Positions 34,957 through 46,590 of a DNA stretch of 64,000 nucleotides are shown here, piece after piece. A model generated the notes under the pieces. That model saw nothing but the letters and a program-made list of their open reading frames with translations. It made no database searches and was not told the origin of the DNA. This DNA comes from Myxococcales bacterium (GTDB lineage Bacteria > Myxococcota_A > Polyangia > Palsa-1104), in contig PNAM01000053.1 of the NCBI GenBank assembly GCA_003170275.1, positions 51,732-115,731 of the forward strand. Reading direction: 5' to 3'. A program made the translations under genes and the position numbers. Each line of letters starts with the position of its first letter. Positions within the stretch are counted from its first letter, which is position 1.

Positions 34957-36389
34957 GCACGGCGCAAGGCATGCCCGCGCAGCTGCGCGCCGCGGATCTG
35001 GCGGCGGTGCTGCGCTCGAAGACCGCGGAGTGCCCGTTGCGCGTGGTCGGCGTCTATCCGCACACGCTCCTGGTCACGTTCGAAGCGGGCAAGCGACCGG
35101 CCGCCGACGCGACCTTCGACAGCCTGCGCGTGTTGCACGCCGACGCCAGCATCGAGCTCGGCCGCTGCTCGTTCGTGCCGCACACCGAAGCGCCGCACCG
35201 CCGCAAGGATGATCCGGCGCCCGATCCCGGCGACGGGCGCCTGCTGTTTCTCGACCAGGTCTACGACTTCACCGCGCTGGTGCGCGACGGCGCAGTCGGT
35301 GACGTGGCGCAAACGCTGCAACAGCTCCCGCTGGTCTGGCAGCGCAAGGAAGGCATCCATCCAGCGTTTCGCGACTACACCGCGGACCTGGTGTACGACC
35401 TGCAAGCCTACCGCCTGCTGCTCGACGAGATCGATCGCAACCTTCAGCACGAGCCGATTCCGGTCCGCGCGCGCATCCGGCAGAACGCGGTCGGCGTGGT
35501 GTATCCCGACTTCTCGCGCTTCTTCGACGGCTGGCTGGGGAAGCTGCGCGATCTGGTCAAGGACTTCACGCGCCAGGAGCACGAGCGCCACGGGTTCTAC
35601 TTTCGCAAGCACGTGTGGGATCTGATCCTCGCCTCGCCGTTCCTCGCGCGCACCAACTTGAAGCCGCGCGGCTACGCGGGCGACTCCGACATGATGCGCA
35701 TGATCTACGAGGACAACTACCGCGGCCCGACGCTGTTCTCGATGTGCATGCATCGCCATCCGGTGCGCACCGACGCGGCGCAGGCGGTGCGCAACCGCAA
35801 GAAGCTGATCGCCGACGCGCTGCACGCGCGACGCCAGGCGACCGGCAAGAAGATCCGCGTGCTGTCGGTCGCGTGCGGTCCGGCCGCCGAGCTCAACGAC
35901 GTGTTCCGCACGCAGGACGACGCCGAGGCGTTCGACTACGTGCTGCTCGATCAAGACGCCGACGCGCTCGCCGAGGCCATGGCCTCCGTCGCGTCGGTGT
36001 CGACCATCCTGAAGAAGGAGGTGCACGCCAAGTCGATCCTCGAATCGGTGCGCACCATGCTGCGCGCCGGCGACCTGCCGTCGGCGTGGGGCCGCTTCGA
36101 CTTCGTCTACAGCATGGGCCTGTTCGATTACTTGCAGCCGCCGGTCGCGCGCGTGGTCTTGACCAAGCTCTACGATCTGTTGCAGCCGGGCGGCGAGCTG
36201 GTGATCGGCAACTTCCACGTCGGCAACTCGACGCGCACCTACCTCGAGTACTGGATGGATTGGGTCCTTTTGCACCGCAGCGAAGAGGACATGCTCGCGC
36301 TCGCCGCCGATCTGGTGGGCGCCACGACCGAGATCACCTTCGAGAAGACCAGGAGCCAGATGTTCCTTCACGTTCGGAAGGCCGCATGA
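34953..36389 (+). CDS. SAM-dependent methyltransferase with N-terminal PilZ-like domain
   Basis: This 478-residue protein starts at a TTG whose ribosome-binding site GGAGG lies at 34942-34946; it overlaps the previous stop. Residues ~1-80 look like a small beta domain, possibly PilZ-like. The middle has long helices with LKPRGYAGDSDMMRMIYED. The C-terminal half is a class I methyltransferase with motif I IRVLSVACGPAAE, then VLLDQDADAL and the motif IV-like FDFVYSMGLFDYL. It belongs to the group often annotated as extracellular-factor (3-OH-palmitate methyl ester) methyltransferase, but its substrate is unknown. It is embedded in the ATPase/STAS/phosphatase operon, so it is either the output or a modifier of that switch. 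Confidence 0.7.
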   Translation: MSTAQGMPAQLRAADLAAVLRSKTAECPLRVVGVYPHTLLVTFEAGKRPAADATFDSLRVLHADASIELGRCSFVPHTEAPHRRKDDPAPDPGDGRLLFLDQVYDFTALVRDGAVGDVAQTLQQLPLVWQRKEGIHPAFRDYTADLVYDLQAYRLLLDEIDRNLQHEPIPVRARIRQNAVGVVYPDFSRFFDGWLGKLRDLVKDFTRQEHERHGFYFRKHVWDLILASPFLARTNLKPRGYAGDSDMMRMIYEDNYRGPTLFSMCMHRHPVRTDAAQAVRNRKKLIADALHARRQATGKKIRVLSVACGPAAELNDVFRTQDDAEAFDYVLLDQDADALAEAMASVASVSTILKKEVHAKSILESVRTMLRAGDLPSAWGRFDFVYSMGLFDYLQPPVARVVLTKLYDLLQPGGELVIGNFHVGNSTRTYLEYWMDWVLLHRSEEDMLALAADLVGATTEITFEKTRSQMFLHVRKAA

Positions 36390-37801
36390 AGGCCCTCACT
36401 GCGCTCGACATGCGGGAGAGCTCGCGCAACGAGCTGGCACAGACGCAGCTGCGCGCCGAGGCCTCGACCACCACCGCCACGCCCGAGCCGCAGGACCTCG
36501 AGGCCTACCTCGAGAGCCTGGTGCACGACTGGTGTCGCACGCTGACGGCGCTCGGCTTCACGCTGATCCCGCTGTTCTTCGTGCTCGACATGGTGATGAT
36601 GCCGCGCGAGCTGCTGACGCGCTTCGCGGTCTATCGATCGACCACCACCGCGCTGGTGATCGCGCAGTACTTCGTGGTGCGCTACTCGAAACCGAGCAAC
36701 CGATCGTTCCTGCACGGCTACTTCTTCTCGCTGATCGTCGGCGCGATGATCGCGCTCATGACCACCGACCTGGGCGGCTTCCACTCGACCTACTACGCCG
36801 GCCTCAACCTGGTGATCATCGCCGTCAACCTGCTCTTGCCGTGGCGGCCCGTGCACACCGCGCTCACCAGCGCGCTCACCATCGGGCTGTACGTGGCACT
36901 CAACCTGATCATCGCGCAGCGCGAGCCGATCGACACCGCGCTGCTGGTCAACAACCTGTACTTCCTGGTGTCGACCGCGGTGATCGCGGTCTCGATCAAC
37001 GCGGTCAAGCACCGCCTGATCGTCAAGGAGTTCCTCTCGCGCCAGCAGCTCAAGGAGGCGCGCGACGCGCTGTGGGGCGAGATGGGCGTCGCCAAGCAGA
37101 TCCAGACCGCGCTGCTGCCCAACGTCACCACCGTCGGGCCGTTCGAGATCGCCGCGGTCATGCAGCCGGCCGACGAGGTGGGCGGCGACTACTACGACAT
37201 CATCGAGACGCCCGAGGGCAAGAACTGGGTGACCATCGGCGACGTGTCGGGCCACGGCGTGGAGTCGGGGCTGGTGATGATGATGGCGCAGACCAGCCTG
37301 CTGACCACGGTGATGAAGACGCCGGGCGAATCGCCGGCGCGCGTATTGTGCGGCGTCAATCGGGTGATCAAGGAGAACGTCAAGCGCCTGGGCGCCGACC
37401 GCTACATGACCATGACCGCGCTCAGGCTCGAGCCGGATCGGATCATCTTCGCCGGCCATCATCAGGATCTATTGGTGCATCGCGCCGATCGTAGCGCGGT
37501 CGACGTGATCCAGACCAGCGGCACGTGGCTCGGCATCGTCGACGATCTCGAGGGCGTGCTGGTGGACACCGAGGTCGCGCTGCAGGTGGGCGACGTGCTG
37601 CTCCTCTATACCGACGGCGTCACCGAGGCGACCAACGACGCGGGCGAAATGTACGGCGAAGAGCGCCTACGCGCCGCGCTCGCACGTCACGCGAACCTCG
37701 ACGTGCGCCGCTTGATCGATCGGCTGGTCGACGAGGTCACGCGCTACACCGCGAAACAAGTCGACGACGTGACCCTCGTGGCGGTCCGTCGCATGTCCTG
37801 A
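36386..37801 (+). CDS. Membrane-bound SpoIIE/PP2C-type phosphatase
   Basis: This 471-residue protein has about six hydrophobic helices (~65-215), a short coiled coil (LSRQQLKEARDAL) and a PPM/SpoIIE phosphatase domain (~235-471): MQPADEVGGDYYDI, VTIGDVSGHGVESGL, LLLYTDGVTEATN and QVDDVTLVAV provide the Asp-rich metal site. It probably dephosphorylates the STAS-like proteins of the same locus, reversing the RsbW-like kinase, with the membrane domain sensing the signal. The ATG overlaps the methyltransferase stop (ATGA). It ends the operon; the next gene has its own promoter. Confidence 0.85.
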   Translation: MKALTALDMRESSRNELAQTQLRAEASTTTATPEPQDLEAYLESLVHDWCRTLTALGFTLIPLFFVLDMVMMPRELLTRFAVYRSTTTALVIAQYFVVRYSKPSNRSFLHGYFFSLIVGAMIALMTTDLGGFHSTYYAGLNLVIIAVNLLLPWRPVHTALTSALTIGLYVALNLIIAQREPIDTALLVNNLYFLVSTAVIAVSINAVKHRLIVKEFLSRQQLKEARDALWGEMGVAKQIQTALLPNVTTVGPFEIAAVMQPADEVGGDYYDIIETPEGKNWVTIGDVSGHGVESGLVMMMAQTSLLTTVMKTPGESPARVLCGVNRVIKENVKRLGADRYMTMTALRLEPDRIIFAGHHQDLLVHRADRSAVDVIQTSGTWLGIVDDLEGVLVDTEVALQVGDVLLLYTDGVTEATNDAGEMYGEERLRAALARHANLDVRRLIDRLVDEVTRYTAKQVDDVTLVAVRRMS

Positions 37802-37854
37802 TCGCGAGAATTGCTCAAGGTCACGCAGGGTTGATTCTGCGGACTTCTGTGCGC

Positions 37855-37883
37855 ACGACATTTCCAATCGAACTTCGTATGCT
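37855..37883 (+). promoter_or_regulatory. Candidate promoter of the choice-of-anchor lipoprotein
   Basis: ACGACA (GACA matches the -35 consensus) and TATGCT are separated by 17 nt. The inferred start near 37890 leaves a short leader with GGAGG at 37893, ideally spaced before the ATG at 37903. Confidence 0.4.
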
Positions 37884-37902
37884 CGTGGTGTTGGAGGTAG
37901 GT

Positions 37903-39150
37903 ATGCGTAAGCTTGTACTCTTTGGTTTTTTGGTGCTCGCGTCCTGTGATTCCAGTACTGCACGTCGCGTAGGCAATGGAGACGGCGGTGGTGGCGGCGG
38001 CGGCGACAGCGGGATGGTGATGAACATCCCGGACTGCACGCCGGGAAGTCCCAAAGATCCGAACGGCGATCAAGACGGCGACGGGTACACGCCCGCGGCC
38101 GGCGATTGCAACGACTGCAACAAGACCATCAATCCGGGCGCGATCCAGATCCCCAACGATCCGACCGACTACGCGTGCAACGGCATGGCCGGCCTGGTTC
38201 AGTCGTGCGATTCGATGAACCTGGGCAAGACCGACGCGAACTCGCTCGCGCAGGCGTTCGAGCAGTGCGACAGCCGCTTCTTCAAGAGCGCGATGTTCGT
38301 CGGGCCGTCGGACGCGCGTGCGCGCGCAGTGACGCCGATGTTCGGCACCATCAAGCCGCAACAGGGCTCGAACATGGCGCTGATCTCGACCGGCCTCGCC
38401 AAGGACAAGAACGCGGCCGGGTTCATCGAGCCGCAGATCGGCACCAACCTGGGTTGCGCGAACGAGTTCGCCAACCCGCTGCCGAACGTCCCGGCCAATC
38501 CGCTGTGCGCGACCGAGCTCATGGGGATGTCGTGCGAGCCGATGATGGTGACCGACTACACCGAGCTGGTGCTCAAGCTCAAGGCGCCGACCAACGTGAA
38601 CTCGTTCACCTTCCAGTTTCAGTTCTTCTCGGCGGAGTATCCCGATTTCGTCTGCACCCAGTTCAATGACGAGTTCCTGGTGCTGCAGGAGTCGAACGGC
38701 GAGTTCCAGACGGCCACCAACATTTCGTTCGACTCGGGCAAGAACCCGATCACCGTCAACAACAGCCTGTTCTCGGTCTGCCAGAATGGCTCCAAGGCGT
38801 ACGACAAGAGCTGCAAGCAGCCGGTCACCATGCTCGCTGGCACCGGATACGAAGACCCGATCTCGCAGATCAAGATGGGGACGGCCGCCGATAGCTGCAC
38901 CGATGACTACATGGGCCCGTGTGGCATGATCACCGGCGGCGGCGATTCGAGCGGCGGCATGACCACGCCGCAGGGCGGCTCGACGGGCTGGCTGACGACG
39001 ACTGCGCCGGTCACCCCGGGCGAAGACGTCACGCTGCACTTCATCATCTTCGACGAAGGCGATCACATCTACGACTCGGCCGTGCTGATCGACAACTTCG
39101 TGTGGGGCACCTCGGTCGTTTCGACGCCGATGACCGGCCCGATCCAGTAG
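37903..39150 (+). CDS. Lipoprotein with MopE-like metal-binding motif and choice-of-anchor L-type domain
   Basis: This 415-residue protein starts at an ATG with GGAGG 5 nt upstream. It has the lipobox LVLASC (Cys15), a Gly-rich spacer, a MopE-like segment (DQDGDGYTP ... GDCND ... PGA) and a large beta domain with FTFQFQFFSAEYPDFV and LHFIIFDEGDHIYDS, typical of the choice-of-anchor L family of extracellular proteins. Ten or more Cys suggest disulfides. The Asp-rich motif probably binds calcium or copper. The exact function is unknown. It is encoded between the partner-switching operon and the STAS/SEC14-hybrid kinase pair, but has its own promoter. Confidence 0.75.
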   Translation: MRKLVLFGFLVLASCDSSTARRVGNGDGGGGGGGDSGMVMNIPDCTPGSPKDPNGDQDGDGYTPAAGDCNDCNKTINPGAIQIPNDPTDYACNGMAGLVQSCDSMNLGKTDANSLAQAFEQCDSRFFKSAMFVGPSDARARAVTPMFGTIKPQQGSNMALISTGLAKDKNAAGFIEPQIGTNLGCANEFANPLPNVPANPLCATELMGMSCEPMMVTDYTELVLKLKAPTNVNSFTFQFQFFSAEYPDFVCTQFNDEFLVLQESNGEFQTATNISFDSGKNPITVNNSLFSVCQNGSKAYDKSCKQPVTMLAGTGYEDPISQIKMGTAADSCTDDYMGPCGMITGGGDSSGGMTTPQGGSTGWLTTTAPVTPGEDVTLHFIIFDEGDHIYDSAVLIDNFVWGTSVVSTPMTGPIQ

Positions 39151-39170
39151 TACACTCTCTTCGGGGAGTG

Positions 39171-39548
39171 ATGCTTTCGACGGCTACCGCCGAAATCGGA
39201 TTGCGTGAGGATGGGATCGTGCTGACGCGGATTCGCGCCGGCGCGAGCCAGTCGCTGGTCCACGCGCGCGAAAACCTCGACGGATCGATCGCGGAGTGCG
39301 CGGGACGAAAGCGGCCGCTGCTGGTCGACATCTCGTCGTGCCAGCCGCTCACGCCCGAGGTGCGCCACTTCTATACCGGGCGCGAGTTGGTCGATTCGTT
39401 CTGCGCGCTGGGGCTGCTCGCCGAGGCCACGCCGTTCGGCAAGATGATGGGCAACATCTACCTGCGCGTGGCGCGGCTGGGCGTGCCGACCCGCCTGTTC
39501 ACCGACGAGCCGCACGCGCTCGAGTGGCTGCGGAGCTTTCTTCCGTGA
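39171..39548 (+). CDS. STAS/SEC14-like protein (DUF7793 type)
   Basis: This 125-residue cytoplasmic protein has strand-helix order compatible with STAS/SEC14: an N-terminal TAEIGLREDGIVLTRIRAG, PLLVDISSCQPLTPEVRHFY (~50-70), GNIYLRVARLGVPTRLF and HALEWLRSFL. Members often sit beside histidine kinases, as here: its stop overlaps the GTG of the hybrid kinase. GGGGAG precedes the ATG. It may act as a partner or nucleotide sensor for the kinase; this is inference. Confidence 0.6.
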   Translation: MLSTATAEIGLREDGIVLTRIRAGASQSLVHARENLDGSIAECAGRKRPLLVDISSCQPLTPEVRHFYTGRELVDSFCALGLLAEATPFGKMMGNIYLRVARLGVPTRLFTDEPHALEWLRSFLP

Positions 39549-40879
39549 GCGCGACCTTCGAAGAGGCGCGTTTGGCGCTGCTGCTCGAGAAGCTCGAGCG
39601 GATGGCGGGCGGCGATCTGGCGAACGTGATCCCGATCTCGCCTGCGCACGACGGGCTCGACGCGATCGCGTTCGGCATCAACGCGCTGGTCGACGAGCTA
39701 CGCTTCTCGGCCGACGATCTGCGGCGCGCCAAGGAGGCGGCGGAGAGCGCCGATCGGGCCAAGACCGTGTTCGTGCGCAACATCAGCCACGAGATCCGCA
39801 CGCCGATCACCGCCATCCTCGCGCTGTCGCAGCTCCTCGGCGAGACCGAGCTCGAGCCGGCGCGGCGCGACGAGCTGGTCGCGCGGATCCATTCCAATGC
39901 GCGCGCGCTCGCCGGCCTGGTCGACGAGGTGCTCGATCTGTCGAAGGTGGTCGCGGGCAAGCTCGAGCTCGAGGTCGCGCCGATGGATCCGCTCGAGGCG
40001 ATCGCAGAGGTGGTGCACAGCCTGCAACCGCAGGCGCTGAAGAAGCCGATCCTGGTGTCGTTCGACGCCGCCGACGGCATGCCGGCGTCGATCGACAGCG
40101 ACGCGCGGCGCGTGCGCCAGATCTTGATGAACGTGATCGGCAACGCGCTCAAGTTCACCGCGCGCGGCACGATCCACGCGCGCTTACGCGGGCTCGACGG
40201 CGATCCCACGCGGCTGGCCATCGACGTGACCGACACCGGCCTCGGCATGACCGAGGAGCAACAGGGCAAGCTGTTCGTGCCGTTTCAGCAGGCGGATCCG
40301 TCGATCTCGCTGGCCTACGGCGGCACCGGCCTCGGCCTGGTGCTCTCCAAGCGACTCGCCGAAGGGCTGGGCGGCGGGCTCACGCTCTTGTCGAGCGCGC
40401 CCGGCGTCGGCAGCACCTTTCGCGTCACCCTGTCGATCAGCGCCGCCGGTGAACGAACGTTCGTCGCGCGCGAACCGTCGCACCCGCTCCCCGCGCTCAC
40501 CGGTCTGAGGATCCTGCTCGTCGACGACAACCTCGACATCCGCCTGCCGGTCGCCGAGCTGCTCGCGCTCGCCGGCGCGCGCGTCGAGGAGGCCGCCGAC
40601 GGCCACGAAGCGATCGCTCGCGCGACGGCCGGCGCGTTCGATCTGATCCTGATGGACGTCCGCATGCCGTCTCTCGATGGCTTGCAGGCCACGCGCCTGT
40701 TGCGCGATCGCGGCTGCCGTGTGCCCATCCTCGCGCTCACCGCCGACGCGATGATGGAGCAGCACGCCGAGTGCATGGCCGCCGGCTATGACGATTACAT
40801 CGCGAAGCCGATCGACTGGAGCCAGCTCGTGCACCGCGTGCTCCGGGCGTGCCGCACCCCCGCCCGCGCCCAGCCCTGA
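39545..40879 (+). CDS. Soluble hybrid histidine kinase with receiver domain
   Basis: This 444-residue cytoplasmic protein starts at a GTG overlapping the previous stop. It has a HAMP-like or helical N-terminus (~15-65), HisKA with His82 in ISHEIRTPIT, HATPase (NVIGNALKFT, DTGLGM, GGTGLGLVLSKRL) and a C-terminal receiver with Asp371 in ILMDVRMP and Lys in IAKPID. It lacks membrane segments, so its input is cytoplasmic, possibly the adjacent STAS/SEC14 protein. The receiver is positioned for phosphorelay; a downstream regulator is not obvious nearby. Confidence 0.85.
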   Translation: MSATFEEARLALLLEKLERMAGGDLANVIPISPAHDGLDAIAFGINALVDELRFSADDLRRAKEAAESADRAKTVFVRNISHEIRTPITAILALSQLLGETELEPARRDELVARIHSNARALAGLVDEVLDLSKVVAGKLELEVAPMDPLEAIAEVVHSLQPQALKKPILVSFDAADGMPASIDSDARRVRQILMNVIGNALKFTARGTIHARLRGLDGDPTRLAIDVTDTGLGMTEEQQGKLFVPFQQADPSISLAYGGTGLGLVLSKRLAEGLGGGLTLLSSAPGVGSTFRVTLSISAAGERTFVAREPSHPLPALTGLRILLVDDNLDIRLPVAELLALAGARVEEAADGHEAIARATAGAFDLILMDVRMPSLDGLQATRLLRDRGCRVPILALTADAMMEQHAECMAAGYDDYIAKPIDWSQLVHRVLRACRTPARAQP

Positions 40880-40886
40880 GCGTGCG

Positions 40887-43457
<2,571 letters not shown>

Positions 43458-43465
43458 GTTGTCCT

Positions 43466-44704
43466 CTAGGTCCTCGGGGTTGCGGCGTTGACCAGGTCGA
43501 CCCCGGTGAACGCCTTGATCTGCTCGTTGGCCGCGATCACCGCGGCGCCGAGCGACTTGCCGTTGCCGATTCCCAGCACCGTCATGCGATCGACGGTGAT
43601 GTCCTTCATCGTGCCGGTGAGCTGATCGAGCAGCGGCACCAGCTTTTGCAGCAGCAGCGCGTCGCGCCCGCGTCCGCCCGACGCGCGATACGCTTCGGCC
43701 AGCCGCGCCAGCGCGTCCGCACCCGCGCGTCCCTGCGCGAGCACCTGCGCCGCCTGCCCCTTGGCCGCCGCCTCGAGCCCGAGCTTCTTGGCCGCGGCCG
43801 GCGCCACCACGTCGGCCTCGAGCTTGCGGCGCAGCTGCTCGCCGCGCGCCTCCCAGCTCTTGACCTGCGCGCGCGCCTCGGCGATCTGCGCCTGCACCTG
43901 ACCGCGCGCCTCCGCGATCAACGCCTCGCGCTGGGTCTGCGCCTCGACGATGCGGCGCTCGTTCTCTTTCGCAACCACCTGGCTCTCGGCGTCGATCTTC
44001 GAGATCTCGCCAGCCATCCCGTTGGTCGCCTTTTGCACCAGCGCGGTGGCCTGCGCGCGCACCTCGCCGATCTTCGCCTGCATGCGCACCTGCGCGCCGC
44101 GCACGCGCCCCACCGACGTGAGATAGCCCACGTCGTCGGAGATGTTCTGGATCTGCAGGTTGTCCAGCACCAGCCCCAGGCGCTGCATGTCGCGGTGCGC
44201 CTCTTCGATCAGCTTCTGCTGGAAGATCACCTTCTTCTGGTTGATCTCTTCGGGCGTCAGCTCGGCTATGACGCCGCGCAGGTTGCCCTCGAGCGTGTCC
44301 TTGGCGACGAAGATGATCTGCTCCTGCGTGTAGCCGAGGAAGCGCTCGAGCGCGTTGTGCAAGAGCGGCTCCTCCGACGGGATCTTGATGTTCGCCACCG
44401 CCACCACGTTGAGCGGCACGCCGCCGCGCGAGAACGCGTTGGTGACCGACAGCTCGATCGCCATGTTGGTGAGCGGCATGCGGTTGATCACCTCGACGAT
44501 CGGCGTGCGCATCGCGCGCCCGCCACGCACCACGCGGAAGCCGACCTCCTTCTTCTCGCCGTCGCCCGGCAGCGGAAAGCGGCGTCCCGAAAAGATCAAC
44601 ACCTCGTTCGGCGAGCACACCGAGGTGTTCTTCACCACCGTGATGATGGTGAACAACCCGGCGACGATCAGCAGCGAAACGACAATTCCCACCATCGCAC
44701 TCAT
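43466..44704 (-). CDS. Flotillin-like SPFH/band 7 protein, second copy
   Basis: This 412-residue protein has an N-terminal membrane segment (~3-25), an SPFH domain (~35-230: CSPNEVLIFSGRRFPLP, LERFLGYTQEQIIFVAKDTLEGNLR) and a long Ala/Glu-rich coiled coil (~240-340), then a C-terminal domain. Flotillins scaffold membrane microdomains. It is a tandem paralogue of the upstream gene; both share the EQ/EEINQ and TLEG(N/V)LRGV blocks. GGAGG precedes the ATG, which overlaps the upstream stop (ATGA). The two probably hetero-oligomerise. Confidence 0.85.
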   Translation of the reverse strand: MSAMVGIVVSLLIVAGLFTIITVVKNTSVCSPNEVLIFSGRRFPLPGDGEKKEVGFRVVRGGRAMRTPIVEVINRMPLTNMAIELSVTNAFSRGGVPLNVVAVANIKIPSEEPLLHNALERFLGYTQEQIIFVAKDTLEGNLRGVIAELTPEEINQKKVIFQQKLIEEAHRDMQRLGLVLDNLQIQNISDDVGYLTSVGRVRGAQVRMQAKIGEVRAQATALVQKATNGMAGEISKIDAESQVVAKENERRIVEAQTQREALIAEARGQVQAQIAEARAQVKSWEARGEQLRRKLEADVVAPAAAKKLGLEAAAKGQAAQVLAQGRAGADALARLAEAYRASGGRGRDALLLQKLVPLLDQLTGTMKDITVDRMTVLGIGNGKSLGAAVIAANEQIKAFTGVDLVNAATPRT

Positions 44705-45981
44705 TTCCCACCTCCGGCGAGCAGCATGGCTACATCGACACCGGTGAGCTCCTTGAGCGTGCCGAGCACCGAGATCACCGCGGCCGGATAGCTCGCGGCC
44801 AGCGCGGCGAGCGACTTGCCGTCGCCGCTGTCGACCAGCTGCACCTTTCCGAGGTTGATGTTCTTCACGCGCGACGCGATCTGCGCCACCAGCGTGTCGA
44901 GCTGCGAGAGCACGAACATCTCGCGCGCCTGCGGGCCGGCGGCGGCGAGCGCCTCGGCCATCTGCTTCATCACCTCGGCGTTGGCCGCGCCCAGCTCGCG
45001 CCGCGGCGCCGCTTCGCCCTCGGCTACAAGCTCGGCCGCCTTGCGCGCCGCCTCGGCCGGCAGCACCACCTCGGCGTACAGCCGCTTGGTCTCGAGCTGC
45101 TGCCGCACTTCCTGCAGCTCCTGCTCGGCCTCGGCGCGCGCCTGTTGCGCGGCCACCGTCGCCTCGCGCTCTACTGACTGCGCGTTGCCCTCGAGCTGCC
45201 CGACCAGCGCGCGCAGCTGGTTGCGTTTTTGCGCGATGCCGATCTCGGCCTGCTTCTGCGCCACCTCGGCCATCTGCCGCGCCGCCGCCTCCGCCTGCAC
45301 CACCTCCTGGCTGGCCTGGCTCTCGGCGTTCTCCGCGTCGCGGATCGCGTTGGCGATCTGCGTGCGCCCGATGTTCACCAGGTACTGCGCCTCGTCCTCC
45401 ACGCGCAAGATCTTGAGCGTGTCCAGGTGCAGCCCCATCTTCGAGAAGTCGTCCGAGGTGATCTCGAGCAGCTGGTTGGCGAACTCGATGCGATCCTGGT
45501 TCACCTGCTCGGGCGTGAGCTGCGCCAGCACCCCGCGCAGCACGCCTTCGAGCGTCTGCTTGGCGGCTAGCTTGATGTTCTCCGGCGGCAGATCGAGAAA
45601 GCGCTCCACCGCGTTGTGCACATAGCGCGGATCGGTGGTGATCTTGACGTTGGCGATCGCGTGCACGTCGAGCGGAATGCCGCCGTTGGACAGCACCTTG
45701 ATCACCGTGAGCTCGATCGGGATCAGCCGCAGATCCATCGTCTTGACCGTCTGCAGGTAGGGCACCTGCCAATGGCGCCCCGCGGCGATCACCGTGAAGT
45801 TGAGCGTCTCCCCGCTCGGCAGGCGATGCTTCTTCCCCGACACGATCAGGAGCTGGTTGGGCCGGCAGATGTAAAGGTAGGCGCGAAACAGCGCGACGGC
45901 GACCGACGCCAGCATCGCCATGATGATCGCCATGCCGATGACGAACGGCCCTGGCGCGATCTCGAGACCAAAGAGCTGCAT
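44701..45981 (-). CDS. Flotillin-like SPFH/band 7 protein, first copy
   Basis: This 426-residue protein has a membrane helix (~8-35), an SPFH domain (VERFLDLPPENIKLAAKQTLEGVLRGVLAQ is split by short variable parts) and a heptad-rich coiled coil (~210-345: AEAAARQMAEVAQKQAEI ...), as in bacterial FloA/FloT. The start at 45981 is chosen because the membrane helix follows directly and GGGGGAAC lies upstream; a longer frame to 46035 exists. It overlaps the NfeD stop by 1 nt. NfeD is the usual partner of flotillins. Confidence 0.85.
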   Translation of the reverse strand: MQLFGLEIAPGPFVIGMAIIMAMLASVAVALFRAYLYICRPNQLLIVSGKKHRLPSGETLNFTVIAAGRHWQVPYLQTVKTMDLRLIPIELTVIKVLSNGGIPLDVHAIANVKITTDPRYVHNAVERFLDLPPENIKLAAKQTLEGVLRGVLAQLTPEQVNQDRIEFANQLLEITSDDFSKMGLHLDTLKILRVEDEAQYLVNIGRTQIANAIRDAENAESQASQEVVQAEAAARQMAEVAQKQAEIGIAQKRNQLRALVGQLEGNAQSVEREATVAAQQARAEAEQELQEVRQQLETKRLYAEVVLPAEAARKAAELVAEGEAAPRRELGAANAEVMKQMAEALAAAGPQAREMFVLSQLDTLVAQIASRVKNINLGKVQLVDSGDGKSLAALAASYPAAVISVLGTLKELTGVDVAMLLAGGGK

Positions 45982-46541
45982 CACGTTCCCCCTGACTGCT
46001 TCGTCGTGGCCGGATTGCGGGTGACGATGGCGCACCCGTCCTTCATGCCGATGATCAGCACTTCTTCTTTTGCGCCGAGCTCACCCTCGCCGTCTTCACA
46101 GATGGCGAGCAGATCGACCGTGCTGTTCTTGGCGATCAGCCGCACGGTGCCGGTGGCGCCGCGGCCGAACGGCACCAACACCTCGGCCGAGTGGCCGACC
46201 AGTTCGTCGGTGCGCACGGTGCCGCCCTGGCCGCCGGCGAGCGCGCGCCGGATCACGGTCTGCGCGGCCACGCCCGCGGTCAGGCCAACCGCGCCCGCGA
46301 CCACGCCGGTGAGCGCCACGCCCGCGGCGCCGAGCAGCGTCAGGCACAAGCCGGTCGCGCCGCCGAACGCCAGCACGTAGGTCCACAGCCGCAGCGAGAG
46401 CAGGTTGAGCCCGCCCTGGTGCCCGTCGACGTCGTGCGCCGCATCGTGCCCACCGCCGCCGGCGTGATGATCGCCGGCCACCAGCGAGGTCCCGAGCAGG
46501 ATCCCGCCGAGGATGGTGGTGAACAGGTAGGCGTAGAGCAT
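45981..46541 (-). CDS. nfeD: NfeD-like membrane protein
   Basis: This 186-residue protein has two or three membrane segments (~3-25, ~45-100) separated by a His/Gly/Asp-rich loop (DHHAGGGGHDAAHDVDGHQ) that could bind metal, then an OB-fold NfeD domain (VGHSAEVLVPFGRGATGTVR). NfeD genes lie beside flotillin genes in many bacteria. The ATG at 46541 is preferred to 46604 because the signal-like helix starts there. The His-rich loop is longer than usual. It is divergent from the spermidine-synthase-like gene. Confidence 0.8.
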   Translation of the reverse strand: MLYAYLFTTILGGILLGTSLVAGDHHAGGGGHDAAHDVDGHQGGLNLLSLRLWTYVLAFGGATGLCLTLLGAAGVALTGVVAGAVGLTAGVAAQTVIRRALAGGQGGTVRTDELVGHSAEVLVPFGRGATGTVRLIAKNSTVDLLAICEDGEGELGAKEEVLIIGMKDGCAIVTRNPATTKQSGGT

Positions 46542-46590
46542 GGCGGGGGGCAGTATCGGGGAGTCGTCCCGTTTGTACAACTGGCGTACG

